Shown here: piece after piece, positions 15,356 to 21,959 of the stretch
Numbering within the stretch: the stretch's first letter is position 1
How the letters are laid out: each line of letters opens with the position of its first letter
Origin: Clostridiales bacterium UBA1316
GTDB lineage: Bacteria; Bacillota; Clostridia; Oscillospirales; Oscillospiraceae
Assembly: GCA_002307055.1 (NCBI GenBank)
Contig: DBTM01000010.1
Coordinates: forward strand, 1-39,810
DNA length: 39,810 nt
Reading direction: 5' to 3'
Program-made: the position numbers and the translations under genes
Notes under the pieces: generated by a model
What the model was told of the DNA's origin: nothing
Seen by the model: the letters and a program-made list of their open reading frames with translations, nothing else
The model's database searches: none

Positions 15356-16363
15356 ATGGCAAACATTAATTTAGGGCAAACAGGGATAACCGTCAACAAA
15401 AACGGCTTCGGTGCGCTGCCTATTCAGCGCGTTACGCGGGATGAGGCCGCGTATCTTCTTAAAAAGGCTTATGACAATGGCATCACTTTTTTTGATACCG
15501 CACGGTTTTATACGGACAGCGAGGCAAAGATAGGTTACGCGCTGCATGGTGTCCGGGATAAAATAGTCATCGCGACTAAAACGATGTCGCTGAAAGTGGA
15601 GCAGTTCTGGGAGCAGCTGCATACCTCGCTGACGCTGCTTAATACGGACTATATCGATATCTATCAGTTCCATAATCCGGCCTTTGTGCCCAAGCCGGGC
15701 GACGGCACCGGCTTTTATGAGGCCATGCTCGAAGCGAAGGCGCAGGGGAAAATCCGCCACATCGGTATCACAAACCATCGCCTGCCTGTCGCGGTGGAAG
15801 CCGTCGAATCCGGGCTGTATGAGACGCTTCAATTCCCGTTTTCCTATCTGGCCAGCGAAAAAGACCTCGCGCTTGAAGCGCTCTGCCGGGACAAGAAAAT
15901 GGGCCTGATCGCCATGAAGGCGCTGTCCGGAGGCCTCATCACAAATTCCGCCGCCGCCTGCGCGTTCCTGTCGCAATTTGACAATGTCCTGCCGATATGG
16001 GGCGTTCAGCGCGAAAAAGAGCTGGATGAATTCATCTCCTATATCAATAACCCACCCGTACTGGATGCCGGAATGCGTACTCTCATCGAGCAGGATAAAA
16101 AGACGCTTGGCTCTTCGTTTTGCCGGGGCTGCGGCTACTGCCTCCCCTGCCCGAAAAATATCGACATCCCCACTTGCGCCCGCATGTCCCTGCTGATTCG
16201 CCGGGCGCCGTCAGCCGGTTATTTAACCCAGGAGTGGCAGGATAAAATGAAGCTGATTGACGCATGCATCCACTGTAACCACTGCGCCTCGCACTGCCCC
16301 TACGGCCTGGACACGCCTTCTCTCTTAGCCGAAAATCTGGCGGATTATAAAACGCTGATATAA
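15356..16363 (+). CDS. Aldo/keto reductase with C-terminal 4Fe-4S domain
   Basis: The first 270 residues of this 335-residue protein are an aldo/keto reductase barrel. The catalytic Asp and Tyr are in FFDTARFYTDSE and a Lys is in VIATKTM. The usual His is in YQFHNP. The remaining 65 residues carry a ferredoxin-like module, CRGCGYCLPCP and CIHCNHCASHCPYG, likely holding two [4Fe-4S] clusters. Such fusions are common in anaerobes and may couple carbonyl reduction to ferredoxin instead of, or as well as, NAD(P)H. AGGAG precedes the ATG. The gene is monocistronic and ends at a strong terminator. Confidence 0.9.
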   Translation: MANINLGQTGITVNKNGFGALPIQRVTRDEAAYLLKKAYDNGITFFDTARFYTDSEAKIGYALHGVRDKIVIATKTMSLKVEQFWEQLHTSLTLLNTDYIDIYQFHNPAFVPKPGDGTGFYEAMLEAKAQGKIRHIGITNHRLPVAVEAVESGLYETLQFPFSYLASEKDLALEALCRDKKMGLIAMKALSGGLITNSAAACAFLSQFDNVLPIWGVQREKELDEFISYINNPPVLDAGMRTLIEQDKKTLGSSFCRGCGYCLPCPKNIDIPTCARMSLLIRRAPSAGYLTQEWQDKMKLIDACIHCNHCASHCPYGLDTPSLLAENLADYKTLI

Positions 16364-16395
16364 ACTTTCAGCCCAGATTCTTTATACACATAATA

Positions 16396-16460
16396 ACCGG
16401 CGCTTCCGGAAGCGAACCCCTGTAATTGCAGGGACCCGCTTTTTAGAAGCGCCGGTCTTT
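16396..16460 (+). terminator. Branched terminator between convergent genes
   Basis: An 11-bp outer stem ACCGGCGCTTC / GAAGCGCCGGT (16396-16406, 16446-16456) encloses smaller hairpins (GCTTCCGGAAGC and CCCTG-N6-CAGGG) and is followed by CTTTT on the plus strand. It separates the reductase gene from the convergent MFS gene and may serve both. Confidence 0.7.
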
Positions 16461-16473
16461 TAAATAAACGCCA

Positions 16474-17694
16474 TTACGCCGCTGCTTCCGGCCTCATTTT
16501 CTGCCTTTTCTCTCGCCTGAGCGTATTAAGCAGCAGCAATATCCCAATCCCCAGAGCAACAAAGCCGACGAATTGATATCTGAATTGTGTCGAATCCTTG
16601 ACGAGCAGTTGTGTGATATTCGTGAATACAACAGGAGATAAAAACCCTCCGGAGCCCGGCGCGATACTGGATAAATACATTGTCGCCGTCGCCGAATTGG
16701 ATGGGTCCACAATATTAGACGTTGACAACAGGCACTGCGGCAGCAGCATGCTCACCGCCATGCCGTTAATAAAGATCGATATGAAAACCATGAAGAGCGA
16801 GGTGTGGAATATATTCAGGAGTGTCAAGCCGATAAAGACGACAAAAAAGGCGAAGGCAATCATTTTATCGTGAAATTTCGATGTCAGTTTGTCAAAAAAG
16901 AGGCCGGAAAAGACGCCGCCAGCCATCATAACAGCCGCTGTAATCCCAGCTGTTGCCGAATTGCCGAGATGGTTGCTGCTTAGATGCGTTGAGAGATTGC
17001 TCAGCGTAACATTAAATATAAGCGTGAATACGAAAACCGTCCCCGCGTAGTAATAGACGTCAAGCGGCAGTTTGTTCCTTTTTTGGGGCACACTGCTGCG
17101 TTGTTCGGCAGCGGAAAAAGTCCTTTCCTTCGGGAGTGAGACAATTGCCAATATCGCAACAGGTATGGTAACGAGCAGCATGATATACCCGCCGTACCAC
17201 AGCAAGGAGGTCATCACCCCGCCGATCACGCTCATGATAATGCCGCCAAGGTTCATAAACGAAAATTGCAGCCCGCCCATGAACCGCCTCTCGTTATCAT
17301 CAAATTTATCGCACATGACGCTCTGCGAGGTTGGGATAAACAAGCCCATCCCCGAGCCGATGATGACGCTGAACATAATCAGCTGCCAAAATTGCGTGTG
17401 TATCATAATCGCAAAAATCCCAGTCAGCGCCAGCATCGAGATGCCCGTGACGACCATGGTTCTCTTTTTGACGAGCCTGCTTCTGATGAGCACGGCGGCG
17501 AGAATGCTTGTTGCTACCGAGATGAGATTCGGAAGCGATATCATCGTCTGAATTTCGGAGAGCGAGCGCTCGGGGAATATGTCCGTTTTGATGAGCTCAA
17601 TGCCGGACGAAAGGGCGAGATGCGGCATTTGAATCATCGAGATGATAAAAATAGTCCACATCAGCAGTCTTTTGTTTTTTGCTACTTTAAACAT
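16474..17694 (-). CDS. MFS transporter, third of three tandem paralogues
   Basis: A 406-residue major facilitator protein with about twelve transmembrane helices. It has the signature opening RLLMWTIFIISMIQMPHLALSS shared in pattern with its two neighbours, and the loop between helices 2 and 3 holds RSRLVKKRTMV, matching the INKRLVTKKSVV and IRRGLVTKKSVV of the others. The substrate is unknown; the closest style is the CynX/NimT-like group. AAAGGA precedes the ATG. It is last in a three-gene minus-strand run from one promoter. Confidence 0.85.
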   Translation of the reverse strand: MFKVAKNKRLLMWTIFIISMIQMPHLALSSGIELIKTDIFPERSLSEIQTMISLPNLISVATSILAAVLIRSRLVKKRTMVVTGISMLALTGIFAIMIHTQFWQLIMFSVIIGSGMGLFIPTSQSVMCDKFDDNERRFMGGLQFSFMNLGGIIMSVIGGVMTSLLWYGGYIMLLVTIPVAILAIVSLPKERTFSAAEQRSSVPQKRNKLPLDVYYYAGTVFVFTLIFNVTLSNLSTHLSSNHLGNSATAGITAAVMMAGGVFSGLFFDKLTSKFHDKMIAFAFFVVFIGLTLLNIFHTSLFMVFISIFINGMAVSMLLPQCLLSTSNIVDPSNSATATMYLSSIAPGSGGFLSPVVFTNITQLLVKDSTQFRYQFVGFVALGIGILLLLNTLRREKRQKMRPEAAA

Positions 17695-17725
17695 GTTTGT
17701 GCCGATTCCTTTCTCGGGAGTTATA

Positions 17726-18973
17726 CTATGCTGTTATCTTTTGTTTTTTTGCGCGATTCAATGTGATGATTGCGATAATCGCGCCAAAAACGAGCGCGAA
17801 GCACGCGACGAATATGTATCTGAAAACAGTCGCGTTACCCCCGAGCGCTAATGTCAGCCTCGTAAAGACCTGCGGAGACAGGAAGCCGCCGAGGCTCGGC
17901 GCGATGCTCAGCGCAACGACCGTGGCTGTTGCCGAAGTCGACTTGTCCACAAGCGCCGAGACAGCGAAAGTGCATCTGGGCAGCATCATGCTCAGCGAGA
18001 AACCTGTAATAAAAACGCCGATAAATATCATGATAAGTGACGAAGCGAAAAGGCTGAGGATCATAAACCCGGTAAATACAGCCGCACAGGCGACAACCAG
18101 AATCATATCCCCAAGCTTCTTGGATATCCTGCCGAAGAATATGCCGGAGATAACGCCGCCCCCCATCTGAATCGCCACGGCAATACCGGACATGGCCGCG
18201 CCGTCGACATTCGGGATGTTCTGCTTGATATGCGTTGAGATATTGCCGCCGCTGACCCCGTAAATCATCATAAAAATACAGGCGAGCAAAGCATAATAAA
18301 AAATTCTTGGATTGAATCTCTTTACATACGCGACGACAGCTTCAATGATATTCTTCAAATTAAGCTTCTTTTTTTCAGAGATCGTTTTCATGACAGCGGG
18401 GGACTTATAGCTCGGCACCGTGAAATAGGCTAATATTGCAATCGGCAGACCGATGAGCAGGATGAAGTAGCCGCCATACCACATTTGAGTTGCAAGCAAA
18501 CCGCCCAGCAAGCCCATTGAGATACCGCCCGCGTTGATGGCAGAGGTTTGAAAACCGGCGATGACCTGGCGCTGCTTGTCTTCAAAGTTGTCGAATAAAA
18601 GGCCGAAGGCATTTGTCATAAAGCAGCCCGTCGCCATCCCGAGAACAACACTTAATAATATCAGATGCCAGAACTGCAGATGCAAAAACACAGCCAGCAA
18701 GCCGGTCAGCGCGAGAATCAACAAGCCTGCCACAACGACGCTCTTTTTTGTGACCAGCCTCTTGTTTATAAAAAATGCCGCGATAATCGAGGTCAGCGGA
18801 GACACCAGGTTTGTCCACGCCAGCGCCGTCTGAACATCCGCGAGTGTTTTGTTCGGAAAGGCCTGGGTCTGAATTGAATTGATTGCGGGCGTCAGCGCGA
18901 GTCCCGGCATTTGAACAAATGCGATAATCAGGATTGTCCACATGAGCAGTGATTTCTTTTTATCCAGGTTCAC
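17726..18973 (-). CDS. MFS transporter, second of three tandem paralogues
   Basis: A twelve-helix MFS protein of 416 residues from the preferred start. The opening KKKSLLMWTILIIAFVQMPG and the helix 2-3 loop INKRLVTKKSVV mark it as a paralogue of its neighbours. The GTG at 18973 is chosen because GGAGG lies 8 nt upstream; the ATG at 18991 has no ribosome site and would add six residues. It lies 25 bp after the previous gene's stop and 31 bp before the next start, so all three are likely co-transcribed. The substrate is unknown. A longer central loop (about residues 190-215) distinguishes it from the other two. Confidence 0.85.
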   Translation of the reverse strand: MNLDKKKSLLMWTILIIAFVQMPGLALTPAINSIQTQAFPNKTLADVQTALAWTNLVSPLTSIIAAFFINKRLVTKKSVVVAGLLILALTGLLAVFLHLQFWHLILLSVVLGMATGCFMTNAFGLLFDNFEDKQRQVIAGFQTSAINAGGISMGLLGGLLATQMWYGGYFILLIGLPIAILAYFTVPSYKSPAVMKTISEKKKLNLKNIIEAVVAYVKRFNPRIFYYALLACIFMMIYGVSGGNISTHIKQNIPNVDGAAMSGIAVAIQMGGGVISGIFFGRISKKLGDMILVVACAAVFTGFMILSLFASSLIMIFIGVFITGFSLSMMLPRCTFAVSALVDKSTSATATVVALSIAPSLGGFLSPQVFTRLTLALGGNATVFRYIFVACFALVFGAIIAIITLNRAKKQKITA

Positions 18974-18998
18974 CTTAATATCCTCCGCCATACTTGTT

Positions 18999-20204
18999 TT
19001 ATATTTCTTCGCCGGATTGGCCCTTTTCTCTCTTTTCGCGTACTGTTGCCAGCAGCGCAAAAACACCGCCAAAGGCAAGGGCAGCAAAGGCGGTAAACTG
19101 ATATCTGTAATTTGTTGATTCTCCGCTTAAAGCCGTTGTCAGGTTTGTAATAATAACCGGTGACAAAAACATGCCGAGTCCCGGCGCGAGGCCGGTGACG
19201 AGCGATGTTGCCAGTGCCGATGTTCTGCTGTCAACACAATGAGAAACAGCGACAACACAGTGCGGACCGATAAGGCTCAGGGACGCGCCTGTAAAAAACA
19301 TGCCGAGACTGATCATCGCCAGTGATGTATGAAAAAGGTTCAGCATGGTCAGGCTGACAAACAGCATAAAGTAAGCAACACAAATCAGTCTGTCGTTAAA
19401 TATCCGCGTGAACTTTGGAAATATAAACCCAAACGCCACACCCCCCGCCATCTGGATTGATGTGACCGCGCCGACAAGCGCCGTGTTTTTAAAACCGGAC
19501 GAAGCCATGTGAATGGCCAGGTTCGGATTGACAACGCTGAAGAGCAGCATAAAAACAAGCACTGCGGCAGCATAAAAAAAGATCGCCCCGTCAAATCGGT
19601 ATTTCACGCCGGCATTGCTCCCGCCGCTGCTGCGTACTCTTTCTTCCTTCGGCAGCGTTATCACCGCCAGCACACCGATTGGAATTCCTGCCAGCAGAAT
19701 CAGATAACCGCCGTACCACTGCCAGCCTGCAAGGACGCCGCCCGCAATGCTGATCAAAAAGCCGCCGAAGCAGACGAATACCGACTGAAGCCCGGTGACA
19801 TTCTGCCGTTCTCCCGGCGTAAATTTATCCAGCATGATACTTAAAACAGTTGACAGATAACAGCCGGAAGCAATCCCCGTCAGGACGCTCAGAAGCCCCA
19901 GGTGCCAAAGCTGCGTATGCAGGACAATTGACAGCAGACCGGTTGCGCCCAGCGTAAAAAGCCCCGTCAAAACAACACTCTTTTTTGTCACAAGACCGCG
20001 GCGGATCAGTTCTGCCGATATAAGCGACACCACAGGAGAAATAAGGCCGGTCAGCGCCATCACCGTTTGGATCTTCGACAGCGGATACTGCGCAAATACT
20101 GTCGTTTTGATAATATTCATGGCTGGAGCCGTCGCCGACCCAATCATCTGGACAAGCGAAACAATGAGGACTGTCCACATGATGCGCTTTTTTTCTCGTG
20201 TCAA
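18999..20204 (-). CDS. MFS transporter, first of three tandem paralogues
   Basis: A twelve-helix MFS transporter of about 401 residues. The TTG at 20204 (protein starting with TREKKRIMWTVLIV) is preferred because AGGGGG lies 8 nt before it and it aligns with the short N-termini of the paralogues. The in-frame ATG at 20246 lacks a ribosome site and would add 14 residues. The helix 2-3 loop RRGLVTKKSVVLTG is shared with the downstream genes. It is the first gene behind the cluster promoter. The substrate is unknown. Confidence 0.85.
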   Translation of the reverse strand: MTREKKRIMWTVLIVSLVQMIGSATAPAMNIIKTTVFAQYPLSKIQTVMALTGLISPVVSLISAELIRRGLVTKKSVVLTGLFTLGATGLLSIVLHTQLWHLGLLSVLTGIASGCYLSTVLSIMLDKFTPGERQNVTGLQSVFVCFGGFLISIAGGVLAGWQWYGGYLILLAGIPIGVLAVITLPKEERVRSSGGSNAGVKYRFDGAIFFYAAAVLVFMLLFSVVNPNLAIHMASSGFKNTALVGAVTSIQMAGGVAFGFIFPKFTRIFNDRLICVAYFMLFVSLTMLNLFHTSLAMISLGMFFTGASLSLIGPHCVVAVSHCVDSRTSALATSLVTGLAPGLGMFLSPVIITNLTTALSGESTNYRYQFTAFAALAFGGVFALLATVREKREKGQSGEEI

Positions 20205-20253
20205 ATAATTTCCCCCTAAAAGGTTGGGCAGCATACTACTTTTCAATTGTAAT

Positions 20254-20282
20254 ATTGTATTTTATCCGGCCTTATAATGCAA
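20254..20282 (-). promoter_or_regulatory. Promoter of the three-gene MFS cluster
   Basis: The minus strand has TTGCAT (20277-20282), a 17-bp spacer and TACAAT (20254-20259), about 50 bp before the preferred TTG start. Confidence 0.6.
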
Positions 20283-20307
20283 GTGATTGATTTTAAAATT
20301 AACGCTC

Positions 20308-20335
20308 AAAAAAGCCCGCCTGTTTAGCGGACTTT
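20308..20335 (-). terminator. Terminator after the rluD-end housekeeping run
   Basis: On the minus strand AGTCCGC and GCGGGCT pair across a 6-7-nt loop and run into TTTTTTG. It ends the long minus-strand transcription unit about 95 bp after rluD. A long imperfect inverted repeat at 20345-20441 precedes it and overlaps the last codons of rluD. Confidence 0.75.
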
Positions 20336-20426
20336 ATAGTTTATACTGATATCAAATAGAAACAGTTAATAAAATCGTGAAAAACACTTCGTTTATGGCG
20401 TTTTTTGTAAAGTTTATTCTACTGTT

Positions 20427-21347
20427 TCACTGGAGATCAGTATTATTGCCGAGTTTGCGCAAAACCTCCGTAAAATACGGCGGCAGCTCTGTTTGAAGCA
20501 CAATTTGTTCCCCTGTCCTCGGGTGGATGAATTTCAGCGTCCTGGCGTGCAGGCACTGACCGGTGAGGCCTTTTTCCGGCTTTTTGTGCCCGTAGACAAG
20601 ATCGCCGAGGATGGGGTGCCCGATATGCGCCATGTGGACACGGATTTGATGTGTCCGGCCCGTTTCAAGACGGCATCTGATATGCGTATAGCCATTGTAG
20701 CGGCTGATAACCTCGTAATGCGTCACGGCATGACGCGAATTTTTATCGGTTACCGTTTGGCGCTTCCTGTCGGTCGGGTGCCGCCCGAGAGGCGCGTCGA
20801 CAGTTCCTGTGTCGTCTTTTATGCTCCCGATCACGACCGCTTCATAAATACGCGATAAGCTGTGAATTTTCAGCTGAGCCGAGAGCGACAGGTGCGCGGC
20901 GTCATTTTTCGCTGCGATTACGAGACCCGAGGTATCCTTATCAATCCGGTGGACGATTCCGGGGCGGATCTCTCCGCCGATACCGGATAAGCTGCCGCCG
21001 CAATGGGCGAGCAGGGCGTTGACAAGCGTCCCGTCGGAATGTCCTGGCGAGGGATGGACGACCATGCCGCGCGGCTTGTTGACGGCGATGACATCGCTGT
21101 CTTCATAAACAACATCCAGCGGGATATCCTGCGCCTGCGCCGCAATCCTGACGGGCTCAGGCAGCGTGACCTCAAAGACCTCACCTTTAACTGTTTTATG
21201 GTTTTTCCGGACGGGTACGCCGCCGCGCACGACGAAGCCACGCTCAATCAGCTTCTGCGCCCCGCTCCGGCTTATCTCCGGCAGCCTTTCGGCAAGGAAT
21301 ACATCGATTCGGATATCGTCCATATCGGCTTCAATCTTTATCGGCAT
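20427..21347 (-). CDS. rluD: RluA/RluD-family 23S rRNA or tRNA pseudouridine synthase
   Basis: The 306-residue protein has an N-terminal S4 domain (IRIDVFLAERLPEISRSGAQ, about residues 10-60) and the RluA catalytic domain. The latter carries the diagnostic HRIDKDTSGL with its catalytic Asp and the RLETGRTHQIRVH motif. It isomerises uridines in structured RNA, by homology U1911/1915/1917 of 23S rRNA. The start MPIKIEAD is supported by GGAGG 9 nt upstream and overlaps lspA by 17 bp, so the two are translationally linked, as in the lspA-ylyB pair of Bacillus. It is the last gene of the run. Confidence 0.9.
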   Translation of the reverse strand: MPIKIEADMDDIRIDVFLAERLPEISRSGAQKLIERGFVVRGGVPVRKNHKTVKGEVFEVTLPEPVRIAAQAQDIPLDVVYEDSDVIAVNKPRGMVVHPSPGHSDGTLVNALLAHCGGSLSGIGGEIRPGIVHRIDKDTSGLVIAAKNDAAHLSLSAQLKIHSLSRIYEAVVIGSIKDDTGTVDAPLGRHPTDRKRQTVTDKNSRHAVTHYEVISRYNGYTHIRCRLETGRTHQIRVHMAHIGHPILGDLVYGHKKPEKGLTGQCLHARTLKFIHPRTGEQIVLQTELPPYFTEVLRKLGNNTDLQ

Positions 21348-21900
21348 CGATGCCATCCTCCGGATTGACGGCATCTTCCGTTTTATCCGGTGCCCCTGCC
21401 TTCAATACGTCTTTTTTACTTTTTCCGATCAGAAATTCATCTTTTAAGCCGTCGTGCTTTGACGTGCTTAACAGATAATATATACAGAACACAATCCCAC
21501 CGACGGTGATAAAGCAGTCCGCAACATCAAAAACAGCGAAACGGACGAACCCGAACTCGAAATAGTCGATGACATATCCGAAAACAGCCCGGTCAAACAA
21601 ATGTGAAACCGCCCCGCCAAGCACCGCGGCCAGCGCCAGCTTGCCGATGATATCGATTTTGTCTCTATATTTAATAATCGCAATAATAATCACAATAATC
21701 ACAACCGCGGAAATGCCGACAAGCACCCAGCGCATGTCCGACATAAAGCTGAACGCCGCTCCGGTATTTTTTTGATACGACAGATGAATAATGCCGGGAA
21801 TGAGTTCGACATTCACACCGGGCGTCAGCTGCAGCGCCATAAAATAGGTGACCAGCTGGTCAAGCAGCACAACCAGCGCAGCAATGATGAAATAAATCAA
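21331..21900 (-). CDS. lspA: Lipoprotein signal peptidase (signal peptidase II)
   Basis: An aspartic protease of the membrane that cleaves prolipoproteins before the lipidated Cys. The 189-residue product has four predicted membrane helices, the QKNTGAAFSF motif, and the two catalytic Asp regions FGYVIDYFEF and VFDVADCFITVGG. Two usually conserved spots differ: the GN before LIDR is SH here, and FNxAD is FDVAD. A hydrophilic Asp/Lys-rich tail of about 45 residues after the last helix is longer than in most LspA proteins. The start is TTG after GGAGGA. Confidence 0.9.
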   Translation of the reverse strand: MIYFIIAALVVLLDQLVTYFMALQLTPGVNVELIPGIIHLSYQKNTGAAFSFMSDMRWVLVGISAVVIIVIIIAIIKYRDKIDIIGKLALAAVLGGAVSHLFDRAVFGYVIDYFEFGFVRFAVFDVADCFITVGGIVFCIYYLLSTSKHDGLKDEFLIGKSKKDVLKAGAPDKTEDAVNPEDGIDADKD

Positions 21901-21924
21901 AATATCTCTCCTCCAGGGTTTGAA

Positions 21925-21948
21925 GGCAGCCCTTTATGCGAGGCTGCC
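21925..21948 (-). other. Hairpin between ileS and lspA
   Basis: GGCAGCC (21925-21931) and GGCTGCC (21942-21948) form a strong stem in the 59-bp gap. On the minus strand only TTC follows, so this is more likely an mRNA-stability or partial-termination element. The same heptamer pair forms the guaB terminator at 4088-4104. Confidence 0.5.
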
Positions 21949-21959
21949 TCAATCATTCA

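Noticed and set aside
20204..20246. Longer N-terminus of the first MFS transporter
   Set aside because: The ATG at 20246 lacks a ribosome site, while a TTG at 20204 has AGGGGG at 8 nt and aligns with the paralogues.
20345..20441. Long imperfect inverted repeat as an insertion-element remnant
   Set aside because: Pairing is patchy, there is no coding remnant and it overlaps the end of rluD; a structured mRNA 3' end is simpler.
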